Of a stretch of 62,261 bases of DNA, positions 16,616-25,568 are shown piece by piece. The number at the start of each line of letters is the position of its first letter. Position 1 is the first letter of the stretch. The notes under the pieces were generated by a model. That model had not been told where the DNA came from, ran no database searches, and was given only the letters and a program-made list of their open reading frames with translations. The position numbers and the translations under genes are program-made. Source of the stretch: Dyadobacter sp. CY326 (GTDB taxonomy: Bacteria; Bacteroidota; Bacteroidia; Cytophagales; Spirosomataceae); the NCBI RefSeq assembly GCF_021390515.1, contig NZ_JAJUXI010000015.1, forward strand, positions 1-62,261, read 5' to 3'.

Positions 16616-17812
16616 TTAAACGATGTATTTCATGTAAGTGGCCATGTCCTTATCGCCACGGCCAGAAAGGTTCAAAATCACAGTCTCGTTTTCCGTAGCG
16701 CCTAATTGACCCAAAATAGCCAAAGCATGCGATGATTCCAATGCTGGGATAATGCCTTCATAGCGCGTCAGTTCAAATGCAGCCTGCACCGCTTCTTCAT
16801 CCGTTGCTGACATAAAAATCCCTCTTCCGCTGTCGTACAAATATGCGTGCTGAGGACCAATTCCAGGATAATCCAAACCGGCCGAAATTGAGAATGGCTC
16901 TACAACCTGGCCGTCTTCCGTTTGCATTAATATCGTGCGGCTTCCATGCAAAACGCCTGGTTTTCCCAATGCTGTTGTCGCAGCAGAATGTCCGGAATTA
17001 ATGCCTTTTCCGGCAGCTTCCACAGCCACGAGCTTCACATCTTCATCATCCAGAAAATGATAAAATGCACCCGCCGCATTGCTTCCTCCGCCCACACAAG
17101 CCACCACATAATCAGGCGTTTCCTTGCCGGTTTGTTCTTTCAGCTGCCATCTCATTTCTTCCGAAATAATAGACTGGAACCGCGCCACCATATCGGGATA
17201 AGGATGCGGGCCCACCACTGAACCTATGATATAATGTGTGTCCACCGGATTATTGATCCAATGGCGCATCGCTTCATTCGTAGCGTCTTTCAATGTGCGA
17301 GATCCGCAAGTCGCCGGCCTCACTTCTGCGCCGAGCATTTTCATACGCGCCACATTAGGAGCCTGACGTTCAATGTCGAGCTCGCCCATGTAAACGATGC
17401 ATTCAATGTCCATGAGCGCGCAAACAGTCGCCGTTGCCACGCCGTGTTGACCTGCACCGGTTTCGGCTACGACACGCTTTTTGCCAAGCCTTTTCGCCAT
17501 CAGGATCTGCCCAATGGTGTTGTTCACCTTATGAGCACCTGTATGGCAAAGATCTTCACGTTTGAGGAAGATGTTGGTTTTATATTTTTCCGAAAGCCTG
17601 TTGGCCCGGTAAAGCGGCGTGGGACGTCCTACATAATTACGCAGGAGATCATTGTATTCTTTTTGAAAAGAAGGCTCCGCAATGATGCTGAGATAATTTT
17701 CGCGCAACTCTTCGACATTCGGATACAGCATTTCGGGAATGAATGCACCTCCAAAATTGCCGTAATAACCGCGGCTGTCAACCTGATATGACTTCTTTTC
17801 TAATGTTTCCAT
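16616..17812 (-). CDS. trpB: Tryptophan synthase beta subunit
   Basis: This 398-residue PLP enzyme condenses indole with serine to make tryptophan. The PLP lysine is in HTGAHKVNNTIGQ (Lys95), preceded by the substrate loop LKREDLCHTG. The glycine-rich phosphate-binding motif CVGGGSNAAGAF is near residue 235, and the C-terminal SGRGDKD is intact. It is the normal TrpB1 type. It is three bases downstream of trpF. Confidence 0.98.
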   Translation of the reverse strand: METLEKKSYQVDSRGYYGNFGGAFIPEMLYPNVEELRENYLSIIAEPSFQKEYNDLLRNYVGRPTPLYRANRLSEKYKTNIFLKREDLCHTGAHKVNNTIGQILMAKRLGKKRVVAETGAGQHGVATATVCALMDIECIVYMGELDIERQAPNVARMKMLGAEVRPATCGSRTLKDATNEAMRHWINNPVDTHYIIGSVVGPHPYPDMVARFQSIISEEMRWQLKEQTGKETPDYVVACVGGGSNAAGAFYHFLDDEDVKLVAVEAAGKGINSGHSAATTALGKPGVLHGSRTILMQTEDGQVVEPFSISAGLDYPGIGPQHAYLYDSGRGIFMSATDEEAVQAAFELTRYEGIIPALESSHALAILGQLGATENETVILNLSGRGDKDMATYMKYIV

Positions 17813-17815
17813 ATT

Positions 17816-18469
17816 TCACTGCGCTTCCGCCTCTTCTTTCTCTTTTACACGAACTAAATTGAACAATTCTTCAAGCTTGGCAATGTCCTTCACGCCCGGC
17901 TCCGTTTCAAACTGACTATTCACGTCAATCCCATAGATAGGAAGCGTTTTTGACAATGCAATAATGTCATCCACATTGTCGACGCTAATGCCTCCGCTCA
18001 GCAAAAACGGCTTTTCATTATCGTATTTTTTCAAAAGGTTCCAGTCGAACGGCACGCCGTTTCCTCCTGGGGCATCGCCTTTTGTATCAAACAAAAACAA
18101 ATCACAAAACGACTTATAATTGTTCAGCATTGCGAAGTTGAATGATGCGTCAATGCTAAATGCTTTGATCACATTAACCCCTTTCTGGCGAATGCTGCGA
18201 CAAGTGTCCGGCATTTCGTTTCCGTGAAGCTGCGCATATTGCAAGTCGTATTTTTTGACCGTGGCAAGAATATGGCTAGGGCTTGCATTCACAAATACGC
18301 CGACTTTTTTAATGTTTTTAGGGATACTTTTTACAAATTCTTCATCCAAATCTTCGCCAACATAACGGGGTGATTTTTCGTAGAAAATAAACCCGATGAA
18401 GTTAGGCTGTAAGGCCACCACTTTTTCAATGTTGTCTTGCTGGCGCAGTCCGCAAACTTTTATTTTCAT
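17816..18469 (-). CDS. trpF: Phosphoribosylanthranilate isomerase
   Basis: This 217-residue TIM barrel rearranges N-(5-phosphoribosyl)anthranilate to CdRP. The catalytic Cys and context are in KVCGLRQQ (Cys6), and the general acid Asp is in LFLFDTKGDAPGG. GGTGxxFDW is here GGNGVPFDW, and the phosphate-binding LLSGGIS follows. The C-terminal tail VKEKEEAEAQ is acidic and likely disordered. Its start overlaps the end of trpC by four bases. Confidence 0.96.
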   Translation of the reverse strand: MKIKVCGLRQQDNIEKVVALQPNFIGFIFYEKSPRYVGEDLDEEFVKSIPKNIKKVGVFVNASPSHILATVKKYDLQYAQLHGNEMPDTCRSIRQKGVNVIKAFSIDASFNFAMLNNYKSFCDLFLFDTKGDAPGGNGVPFDWNLLKKYDNEKPFLLSGGISVDNVDDIIALSKTLPIYGIDVNSQFETEPGVKDIAKLEELFNLVRVKEKEEAEAQ

Positions 18470-19284
18470 AGAACCAAAGGATTTAAATTGCTTTGTTGAG
18501 TTAAGTCAATTTGTAAATCCGCCAGTGCGGTTCCGGGATTTACAGTCTTCATAAATGTTTCACCTATTAAAAAGCCTTTATATCCGTAACCATACAATCG
18601 GTGAATGGTCTCAGCATCTTTCAGGCCGCTTTCTGATATTTTAACAAAAGAATCGGGAATCTGTTCACTCAGCGCAATTGAAGTTTCAATGGAGGTTTCG
18701 AAGGTTTTGAGATTTCGATTGTTAACCCCCACAATATCAATGTTTTCACCAATGGTTGCGGCAAGCTCTTCGGCATTGTGCACTTCCAACAAAACTTCCA
18801 ATCCTAGTTCGTGCGCTTTTTGACTTAATGAAACCACTTCGGCTGGTGTAAGGCAGGCTGCAATGAGCAAAATCACGTCCGCTCCTATCGCTTTTGCTTC
18901 GTAAAGCTGATATTCATCAATGATAAAATCCTTGCGCAACATCGGGATCATTGGATTGGCTTCCCGCGCTTTCAGAAAGTCCGAAAATGAGCCGCCAAAG
19001 AAATCAATGTCAGTCAAAACCGACAAGGCAACTGCGCCAGCATTGGCATAATCGAAAGTCACAACCTCCGGCGAAACGTCGGCGTTAATGATGCCTTTTG
19101 AGGGCGATTTGCGCTTGAATTCAGAAATGATTTTCGGAGATGAAGCATTTCTCAAAGCCGCCGACAAGGAAACCGTTTTGCGCGCAAACAATTCTTCTTT
19201 TTCCAACTCGGAAACGGACTTATTTTGCTTGGCTTCAATGACTTCCTCCCGCTTTCTTGCGACAATTTTATCTAATATGTTCAT
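18466..19284 (-). CDS. trpC: Indole-3-glycerol phosphate synthase
   Basis: This 272-residue TIM barrel closes the indole ring from CdRP. It begins with ILDKIVARKREEV and has the characteristic ISEFKRKSPSKG (about residues 54-65). LRKDFIIDEYQ carries the catalytic lysine and GVNNRNLKTF follows. It is monofunctional, not fused to TrpF, which instead overlaps it by four bases downstream. Confidence 0.97.
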   Translation of the reverse strand: MNILDKIVARKREEVIEAKQNKSVSELEKEELFARKTVSLSAALRNASSPKIISEFKRKSPSKGIINADVSPEVVTFDYANAGAVALSVLTDIDFFGGSFSDFLKAREANPMIPMLRKDFIIDEYQLYEAKAIGADVILLIAACLTPAEVVSLSQKAHELGLEVLLEVHNAEELAATIGENIDIVGVNNRNLKTFETSIETSIALSEQIPDSFVKISESGLKDAETIHRLYGYGYKGFLIGETFMKTVNPGTALADLQIDLTQQSNLNPLVL

Positions 19285-19290
19285 CTGTGA

Positions 19291-20286
19291 TCAGTCTTCT
19301 ATCAATTTTTTAAAGCTGGCCAAAGCCTTTTTACTTTCTAACGATTCCCGCGCCGCTTCCACCGCATCCAAAAGCGATAATGCCGGATTTGCGCAATGCA
19401 ATGCCAATGCAGCATTCGCCAGCACGGCCTCTTTTTGCGAGAATGTTGCTGTATCGTTCAATACATTCATGAAAATTTTGGCAGATTCTTCGACCGTTTC
19501 TCCTCCCGACAGGTCTTGCGCGCGCAAAGTTTTTAACCCTAAATGCGAGGGAGTCAGAACTTGCTCCGTTTGAGCGGTGATGATTTTAAAAGCACCTGTT
19601 AATGACACTTCGTCGTAGCCGTCTAATGCGTGAAGAACCAGAAATTGCTTGTCAGTCTGTTGGTAAAGATAAGCAAAAAGCCGTGCCAATTCAAGACTGA
19701 AAACGCCTACAAGCTGTTTTTTGGGCGACACCGGATTCACCATCGGGCCCAGCATATTGAAAAAAGTTTTCACTCCCAGCTCCCGGCGGATCGGCGCCAC
19801 ATTCTTCATCGAAGGATGGAAAAGCGGCGCATGCAGAAAGCACACATTTGCTTCATTGATTTTGCGTTCCAGATAATCTTTCTCATTGGTAAACTTCGCG
19901 CCGAGAAATTCCAGAACCGTAGACGATCCGCACATAGATGAAACGCCATGATTTCCATGCTTGGCTACATGTTGGCCCGCGCCCGCAACCACGAAACACG
20001 ACAATGTTGAAATGTTGAATGTATCCTTTCCGTCGCCTCCCGTTCCGCAAACATCAATGGGATCATAAGCTGACAAATCAACGGCTAAGCACAACTCTAA
20101 CATTGCATCCCGGAAGCCTTCTAATTCTTCAACCGTAATGCTGCGCATGGCATAAATGGTTAAGAATGAGGCGATTTCGGAATTGGAATATTTGCCTGTG
20201 CTAATGCCGATCAGGACGTCTTTGGCTAATTCTTTACTTAAAACTTTATATTCAAAAAGATGGCTAAGAATCTGTTTCATGTTCAT
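19291..20286 (-). CDS. trpD: Anthranilate phosphoribosyltransferase
   Basis: This 331-residue enzyme transfers the phosphoribosyl group of PRPP to anthranilate. The PRPP-binding loop VCGTGGDGKDTFNIST is near residue 82 and KHGNHGVSS near 110. It is monofunctional, not fused to TrpG. Translation could start at Met1 or Met3 (MNMKQI). It is separated from trpG by 47 bases and from trpC by six. Confidence 0.96.
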   Translation of the reverse strand: MNMKQILSHLFEYKVLSKELAKDVLIGISTGKYSNSEIASFLTIYAMRSITVEELEGFRDAMLELCLAVDLSAYDPIDVCGTGGDGKDTFNISTLSCFVVAGAGQHVAKHGNHGVSSMCGSSTVLEFLGAKFTNEKDYLERKINEANVCFLHAPLFHPSMKNVAPIRRELGVKTFFNMLGPMVNPVSPKKQLVGVFSLELARLFAYLYQQTDKQFLVLHALDGYDEVSLTGAFKIITAQTEQVLTPSHLGLKTLRAQDLSGGETVEESAKIFMNVLNDTATFSQKEAVLANAALALHCANPALSLLDAVEAARESLESKKALASFKKLIED

Positions 20287-20333
20287 GCTAAGCGTACTAA
20301 AAGAAAGTTTTTACTATTGAGGAGGAAGTAATC

Positions 20334-20900
20334 TTAAATTGCCAACCAGTTTTCCAGCATTTCTTTCCCGTGCTCTGTCAGCACAGATTCCGGGTGAAAT
20401 TGCAGGCCTTTAACATCATATTTTTTGTGAGAAAGCCCCATAACTCTGCCTTTTTCGTCCAATGCCGTAATGGTGAGATCTTCCGTGAATGTTTCAGGGA
20501 TAACAGTCCAGGAGTGATAACGTCCGACTTTAATCTCAGTTGGCAAGCCTTTAAAAATGCGCTCCGATTGATCTGTAACAATGGCCGTATCGCTGATGCC
20601 ATGCAGCACGTCGGTCATGTTTTCGAGTGCTGCGCCATAAACCTCGCCGATGCCCTGATGCCCCAGACAAATGCCCAAAATGCTCTTGCTAGGACCATAT
20701 TCGCGGATCAGTTCATGCATAATGCCCGCTTCTGACGGAATGCCCGGGCCGGGAGAAAGGAGGATTTTATCATATTTACCAACCTCTTCCAGCGCAATTT
20801 TATCATTGCGGACAATGTCCACCTGATCATTCAGCTCGCGGAGAATGTAGACGAGGTTGTAAGTGAAAGAATCGTAATTATCGAGCACTAAGATTTTCAT
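20334..20900 (-). CDS. trpG: Anthranilate synthase component II (glutamine amidotransferase)
   Basis: This 188-residue class I glutamine amidotransferase supplies ammonia to TrpE. The triad is visible: Cys78 in LGICLGHQG, His169 and Glu171 in QFHPES. The N-terminal LVLDNYDSFTYNL is typical. The same subunit often also serves p-aminobenzoate synthesis in bacteria that lack a separate PabA; the sequence cannot tell. Confidence 0.96.
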   Translation of the reverse strand: MKILVLDNYDSFTYNLVYILRELNDQVDIVRNDKIALEEVGKYDKILLSPGPGIPSEAGIMHELIREYGPSKSILGICLGHQGIGEVYGAALENMTDVLHGISDTAIVTDQSERIFKGLPTEIKVGRYHSWTVIPETFTEDLTITALDEKGRVMGLSHKKYDVKGLQFHPESVLTEHGKEMLENWLAI

Positions 20901-20931
20901 TATTTCCAGTTTTTGAGGATTGTCCTAATGT

Positions 20932-22347
20932 TTAAATTTCTTCTGCAAACTCGATCGCTTTGCGTAAAGCGGCCAGCTTGCTGTTAATTTCCTGCAATTC
21001 GCTTTCCACATTGGACTTGGCCACAACGCCCATTCCAGCCCTGAAAAACAATGTGTTATTCTTGCTCAGGAATGTTCTGATGGCAATCGCGTGGTTGAAA
21101 TCTCCATTGAAATCCATAAAACCAATCGCGCCGCCGTAAATGCTTCTGTTGCTCGTTTCCATCTGGTCAATCAGCTTCATGGCATTGTGTTTGGGCGCGC
21201 CCGAAAGCGTTCCCGCAGGGAATGTGTCCGCCACCAATTGCAATGGATTCACACCTTCATTCATTTTTCCAACAACTTTGGAGACCAAGTGAATCACGTG
21301 CGAATAATATTGGACTTCCTTATAATTCGTCACTTTCACCGCGTCACAGCTTCTGCTCAAATCGTTTCTTGCCAGATCAACAAGCATTACGTGCTCCGCA
21401 GTTTCCTTTGGATCATTTAACAACGCCTGCGCGGCCTCTGCATCCGCCTGATCGTCGCCCGTTCTGCGGAATGTGCCTGCTATGGGGTGAATTTCAGCTT
21501 GTCCGTTTTTGATAAAGATCTGTTTCTCAGGCGAAGAGCCAAAGATCTTATAACTGCCGTAATCAAAATAGAACAAATACGGCGAAGGATTAATGGATCG
21601 CAACGCCCGATAAACATTAAACTCGTCTCCCTGAAAATTGCGACTAAACCGGCGCGAAGGAACAATCTGGAACACATCACCTCGAAGACAATGGTCAATG
21701 CCTTTCTGAATCACCGCCCGCATTTTATCATCCGTCACATTGGACGTTTCATCAGAAGCGATTTGGAAATCATATTTAGGGAAATTGCGGTTTTTGATCA
21801 AAATCTCAATCTGCTCAATGCCACTCTCCTGCTCGCTGTCGCCATATTGATGCTCAAAAATGTAAAGCTCATTTTTGAAGTGATTAATGGCAATCACATA
21901 TCGGTAAACCTGATAAAAAATCTGGTCAATGTCCGTTTCCGGGCTCGCAGGCTGGATGGTAATGTCTTCAAAATAACTTACCGCATCGTAAGTCATGTGA
22001 CCGAAAAGGCCATTGGAAATAAAAGGAAAACCGCTTTTTTCCGATTTGAAACTTTGGGCAAAAGCATATAACGTCTGCACTGCATCTTTCGGCTTTTCCA
22101 GGGTCAAATTTAGCTGCTGCCCGTCCGGAAATTGCTGCGTAACCACATTCTGATTCAGTTTGAAAGAAGCAACAGGATCGCAGCAGATGTATGTAAATGA
22201 GTTTTCATTGCCATGATAATCAGAGCTTTCCAGCAAAATGGTGTTGACAAATCTATCTCGTAATTTGAGATAAATGGAAACCGGCGTTAATGTGTCGGCC
22301 AGAAGCTTCTTGTGGCGGGTTGATATCTGAAAGGTAGGATTTGACAT
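20932..22347 (-). CDS. trpE: Anthranilate synthase component I
   Basis: This 471-residue chorismate-utilising enzyme makes anthranilate from chorismate. The N-terminal LLESSD (38-43) matches the LLES tryptophan feedback-inhibition site, so the enzyme is probably inhibited by Trp. The catalytic C-terminal half has PIAGTFRRTG, LVDLARNDLSR and the DTFPAGTLSGAPK signature. It is the first structural gene of the operon, and its start lies 33 bases beyond the attenuator T-run. Confidence 0.97.
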   Translation of the reverse strand: MSNPTFQISTRHKKLLADTLTPVSIYLKLRDRFVNTILLESSDYHGNENSFTYICCDPVASFKLNQNVVTQQFPDGQQLNLTLEKPKDAVQTLYAFAQSFKSEKSGFPFISNGLFGHMTYDAVSYFEDITIQPASPETDIDQIFYQVYRYVIAINHFKNELYIFEHQYGDSEQESGIEQIEILIKNRNFPKYDFQIASDETSNVTDDKMRAVIQKGIDHCLRGDVFQIVPSRRFSRNFQGDEFNVYRALRSINPSPYLFYFDYGSYKIFGSSPEKQIFIKNGQAEIHPIAGTFRRTGDDQADAEAAQALLNDPKETAEHVMLVDLARNDLSRSCDAVKVTNYKEVQYYSHVIHLVSKVVGKMNEGVNPLQLVADTFPAGTLSGAPKHNAMKLIDQMETSNRSIYGGAIGFMDFNGDFNHAIAIRTFLSKNNTLFFRAGMGVVAKSNVESELQEINSKLAALRKAIEFAEEI

Positions 22348-22380
22348 TTTTATAATCGTAAAATTTTATAATTATGGCAC

Positions 22381-22417
22381 AAAAAAACGGCTCGCTGTCA
22401 GATGAACAGCGAGCCGT
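22381..22417 (-). terminator. trp attenuator terminator
   Basis: On the minus strand a perfect 12-base-pair stem ACGGCTCGCTGT / ACAGCGAGCCGT closes a 7-base loop (plus-strand arms 22406-22417 and 22387-22398). Seven T follow, sharing the last stem base (plus-strand A 22381-22387). It lies between the Trp-rich leader ORF and trpE, the position of the 3:4 hairpin of a trp attenuator. Confidence 0.93.
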
Positions 22418-22453
22418 ATGTAAAGTATATTTTTGATTATACCAAAGCAATGA

Positions 22454-22513
22454 CTACTCGTCCATCTTGTTAAGACGTGCACGCCACCACCAAATAGTAT
22501 TCAAAGTCTTCAT
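22454..22513 (-). CDS. trpL: trp operon leader peptide, 19 residues with Trp-Trp-Trp
   Basis: The minus-strand ORF encodes MKTLNTIWWWRARLNKMDE and ends in TAG. Three consecutive TGG codons at positions 8-10 are the control codons of a classical leader-peptide attenuator. Ribosome stalling there at low tryptophan would alter folding of the downstream leader and prevent the terminator at 22381-22417. A CGTC...GACG pairing spans the end of the ORF, and CGAG near its stop can pair with CTCG in the terminator arm. The antiterminator is therefore plausible but weak by eye. About 36 bases separate the stop codon from the terminator stem. Confidence 0.9.
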   Translation of the reverse strand: MKTLNTIWWWRARLNKMDE

Positions 22514-22549
22514 ATCTCAGTTTATGATGTCTTGCGACATTACCAATGG

Positions 22550-22557
22550 CAAATATA
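22550..22557 (-). promoter_or_regulatory. trp operon promoter, -7 element
   Basis: The minus-strand TATATTTG is a perfect TAnnTTTG. It lies 36 bases upstream of the leader-peptide start, giving a predicted transcript start near 22543-22545. No clear TTG -33 element is present at the usual distance. Confidence 0.65.
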
Positions 22558-22594
22558 GAAGAAAATAAATCTGATTTAATTTATTTGAAAAAAA

Positions 22595-23149
22595 TTATTG
22601 CATCGTACCAGCAGACTTTTTTTCCCTGATACGCTTCACTATCCGGACTGCTGTCATCATCAGTATTGCAAAAATAACGAGCCCCAGCACGCCCCAGAGC
22701 CAATCCACGGTGTTTTTTAACACAACCAAAAAAACGATCGAGAATAAAAAGATTGTTGCGATTTCATTGAATAGCCGAAGTTGGAAAGAGGAAAACCTGA
22801 AAACACCACGACGTAATTCCAGCAGGATTTTGCGAGTAAAAAAATGATAAGCGATCAGGCCGGCTACAAATACAAGCTTCAACTGCATCCAGCCCTGGTC
22901 CAGCCAGGAAGGTGTGATGTAAAGCATAGTGGAGCCGAAAATGATGGTGAGCCAGCAAGCGGGCGTCATAATGGCGTTCCAAAGCAGCTTTTCCATTTTT
23001 GTGAATTGGGCAAAAAGAATTTCCCGCTCCGGGCTCGTTTTATCCTTAGCCTCTGTGTGATAGACAAATAGCCTCGGCATGTAAAAAAGTCCGGCAAACC
23101 AGCTTACTACGAAAATGATGTGTAATGCCTTAAAATGGAGATAGGTCAT
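22595..23149 (-). CDS. hemJ: HemJ-type protoporphyrinogen IX oxidase (CopD family)
   Basis: This 184-residue inner-membrane protein has about four hydrophobic helices. The N-terminal family signature is clear: LHFKALHIIFVVSWFAG followed by LFYMPRLFVYH, with the conserved His10. KLVFVAGLIAYHFF lies in the middle. HemJ oxidises protoporphyrinogen IX to protoporphyrin IX in bacteria lacking HemG/HemY. The start at 23149 is preferred because upstream residues of the longer ORF are not family-like and would overlap the start of msrA on the other strand. It is divergent from msrA. Confidence 0.85.
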   Translation of the reverse strand: MTYLHFKALHIIFVVSWFAGLFYMPRLFVYHTEAKDKTSPEREILFAQFTKMEKLLWNAIMTPACWLTIIFGSTMLYITPSWLDQGWMQLKLVFVAGLIAYHFFTRKILLELRRGVFRFSSFQLRLFNEIATIFLFSIVFLVVLKNTVDWLWGVLGLVIFAILMMTAVRIVKRIREKKSAGTMQ

Positions 23150-23299
23150 GGGCGGATTGCATGCATGGGTTGTCAGTTGAAAAGCTGTGCATTTAGTGAT
23201 CTTTTCATGGCCAAATTTCGTAAATATCGTCGAATGCGTCACATAAACTTTCTTTGATCGCGATTCGTTTACCAAATAGGAATAACACAAATCGATAAA

Positions 23300-23986
23300 A
23301 TGAGAACCACCATCCCTATTTTCACGTTCCTTTTTCTGTGTTGCATGGTTGTGATATCCTGCGCACAGTCGGACAAAAAACAAAAAAAGCAAATGAACAA
23401 AGAAACGGCTTTGACAGCATTGGACGAAAATAACGTAGACTTGGCGAATACGGAAACCGCAACATTTGGAACCGGATGTTTCTGGTGTACGGAGGCCGTT
23501 ATGGAGTCATTGGATGGCGTAAAAAAGGTGGTTTCGGGTTACGCTGGCGGGCATGATCCCAATCCAAATTATAAGGAAGTCTGCACGGGCAACACGGGAC
23601 ATGCGGAGTGCGTGGAAGTGACCTACGATCCTAAGGTGATCAGTTATGCAGACTTGCTTGAAGCATTCTTCCGCAGCCATGATCCAACGTCGCTTAACCG
23701 TCAGGGAAATGACGTTGGCACGCAGTATCGTTCGGTGATCTTTTTTCACAATGAGGAACAACATAAGCTTGCCGAGCAGGCAAAAGCCGAATTGGACAAA
23801 TCCGGGGCATATGACAAAAAAATTGTAACTGAAATCACTGCTGCACCGAAGTTTTTCCCGGCAGAAGATTATCACCAAAATTACTTCGCAAACAATCCAG
23901 ATCAAGGATATTGCGCATTTGTAATCGCTCCGAAACTGGACAAATTTAAGAAGGTTTTCAAGGACAAACTGAGAAAGTCAATCTAG
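23300..23986 (+). CDS. msrA: Peptide methionine sulfoxide reductase MsrA, lipoprotein
   Basis: This 228-residue protein reduces methionine-S-sulfoxide in damaged proteins. The catalytic motif GTGCFWCTE gives Cys60. GYAGGHDPNPNYKEVCTGNTGHAE and the later YHQNYF are family-typical. The first 21 residues form a lipoprotein signal with lipobox VISC (Cys21), so the enzyme is probably anchored on the periplasmic side and repairs envelope proteins. No MsrB domain is fused. Confidence 0.95.
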   Translation: MRTTIPIFTFLFLCCMVVISCAQSDKKQKKQMNKETALTALDENNVDLANTETATFGTGCFWCTEAVMESLDGVKKVVSGYAGGHDPNPNYKEVCTGNTGHAECVEVTYDPKVISYADLLEAFFRSHDPTSLNRQGNDVGTQYRSVIFFHNEEQHKLAEQAKAELDKSGAYDKKIVTEITAAPKFFPAEDYHQNYFANNPDQGYCAFVIAPKLDKFKKVFKDKLRKSI

Positions 23987-24131
23987 GAAAATACCGTTAA
24001 GATCATTCGTTTCGCCATTTACATAATCGTGCGTCCCGAATAATAATTATCAATGGCACAAGTTTTGAAGCATTAAACAAAAGGTTTTAATTTGTGCCAT
24101 TATTTTTATTAACAAAAACTAATCTATTACG

Positions 24132-24665
24132 ATGAAAAATTTTCTATTTATGTTTTTTGTTGTTGCCGTACTAGGAACAACGTCTCAAAAGGCTTTCGCG
24201 CAATATGAGAAAGGAGATAAGTTATTGAATCTTGGTATTAATCTTGGCGGGACGTACGGCGGCGGCGGCATAGGCCTAGGCGCTTCTTATGAAGCTGGGG
24301 TGCATGATTTTATAAGTGTTGGTGCACAGGCAGATTTCACCACTTGGAGTTACGGTGGATTTTCGGGTTATAAGTGGAGATATAACTTTTTTACCATTGC
24401 TGCAAGAGGTTCTTACCACTACGGAAAGCATTTTTTAACAATGGATAACCTTGATTTGTATGCTGGACCGGCGTTAGGATATCGGATCTCTTCATACAGC
24501 ACACCGGATGGCTTCTCAGGAATCTATGACGATGGTTACGGAAGCGGTGTTTTCTTCGGCGTGTTCGCAGGAGCTCGTTATTATTTCAAACCAACAATGG
24601 GTGTTTTTGCAGAAGTTGGTTACAACGCTTCTCCTTTGAAAGCAGGAATTACTTTCAAATTCTAA
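24132..24665 (+). CDS. Small outer-membrane beta-barrel protein
   Basis: This 177-residue protein has a signal peptide ending in TSQKAFAQ and then about eight alternating beta strands. It contains a Gly-rich loop (GGTYGGGGIGLGASYEAG) and ends in YNASPLKAGITFKF, a barrel C-terminus with terminal Phe. It resembles OmpX/OmpW-size barrels of Bacteroidota. The role is unknown. A strong bidirectional terminator follows. Confidence 0.75.
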   Translation: MKNFLFMFFVVAVLGTTSQKAFAQYEKGDKLLNLGINLGGTYGGGGIGLGASYEAGVHDFISVGAQADFTTWSYGGFSGYKWRYNFFTIAARGSYHYGKHFLTMDNLDLYAGPALGYRISSYSTPDGFSGIYDDGYGSGVFFGVFAGARYYFKPTMGVFAEVGYNASPLKAGITFKF

Positions 24666-24683
24666 GACAAGCATTACATATAG

Positions 24684-24720
24684 AAAAAGGGCTTTGGGAA
24701 ACTTCCCGAGGCCCTTTTTT
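24684..24720. terminator. Bidirectional terminator between convergent genes
   Basis: The stem AGGGCttTGGGAA / TTCCCGagGCCCT, allowing G-U pairs, closes a two-base loop. It is flanked by an A-run on one side and a T-run on the other. It serves the barrel gene on the plus strand and the 24734-25510 gene on the minus strand. Confidence 0.85.
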
Positions 24721-24733
24721 CTTATATCTTGAT

Positions 24734-25510
24734 TCAAAGTTTAATGCTTAACGTTACAAACGCCGCTCCACTCGCAGCATTGAAGCCTGGTGAAAATTGA
24801 AAGGTGAGCGGCTCATTTCGTCTCATTAGTTCCCTTCTCACGCGTGTTGATTTTGAACCGTTTCGTCCGGCTTTGACAAAACCTACGGTGCCAAATGTTA
24901 CTGCGCCCGCAAACCCACCAGCCATCATCAATGCGCCTCGTATTGCTCTTTTTTCGTCCTGAGAACTTTTGAAATTGCCATTGGCATCCGTGGCGCTCGC
25001 TACAATGCCGGTTCCTATTCCGGCTACAATTACACCGGCCGAAGTTCCTGCAATGCCCATGATCAGGCCACCTTTTGATTTCGTTTTGTAAAATTTATAA
25101 ATCGCCCTCAGTCTTTCTGGTGACGCTGTCTGCAACTCTTCATGAAAACGTGCTTTTGGTGTTACCGTGCTTGAAACAGGCGGTCTGGATGTTTGCATTG
25201 GAGCAGAAGGCGAATAATAACTTGGCACTTCCAGCACTGCTTCAAATGTTTCAGTTTCGCCATTTCCATATGTGATTGCCGCTATTTCGCTTTTCCTGAC
25301 CGTAAAAAGTGGCCCGTCCGGGTCGGTCACTTTCTTGTATTTCACAACATTCTCATCAACTTCCTGAATCAAAACTTCAAGCTTTGTCGCGTCGCGAAGT
25401 GTAATCAAATCCGGCTTGCGGGACGGTTGAGAATAAGCGAAATGAGCGGTTAATAGCAATAGAAAGAAGAAAATCCGGAGGATCTTCTTCTTGGAAATGG
25501 TGGTTTTCAT
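24734..25510 (-). CDS. Unknown exported membrane protein, paralogue of the next gene
   Basis: This 258-residue protein has a signal peptide (FFFLLLLTAHFAYSQ) and a small beta domain starting PDLITLRDATKLEVLIQEV (about 30-90). A linker, a Gly/Ala-rich hydrophobic stretch (GLIMGIAGTSAGVIVAGIGTG, then GALMMAGGFAGAVTFGTVG) and a C-terminal tail VRRELMRRNEPLTFQFSPG...LSIKL follow. The same order of elements occurs in the 25569-26303 product, so the pair probably arose by tandem duplication. The function is unknown. Confidence 0.6.
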   Translation of the reverse strand: MKTTISKKKILRIFFFLLLLTAHFAYSQPSRKPDLITLRDATKLEVLIQEVDENVVKYKKVTDPDGPLFTVRKSEIAAITYGNGETETFEAVLEVPSYYSPSAPMQTSRPPVSSTVTPKARFHEELQTASPERLRAIYKFYKTKSKGGLIMGIAGTSAGVIVAGIGTGIVASATDANGNFKSSQDEKRAIRGALMMAGGFAGAVTFGTVGFVKAGRNGSKSTRVRRELMRRNEPLTFQFSPGFNAASGAAFVTLSIKL

Positions 25511-25568
25511 TCTGGAAGGACGTTATAATAAGACATTTAATACCAATAATGATACTAAATAAATGTTA

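Noticed and set aside
21285..21305. ATCACGTGCG inside trpE as a parS core
   Set aside because: It matches only CACGTG and is coding sequence.
23150..23392. Longer start of the HemJ gene at 23392
   Set aside because: The 81 extra residues are not family-like and would overlap the msrA start region. The internal ATG at 23149 gives the family N-terminus.
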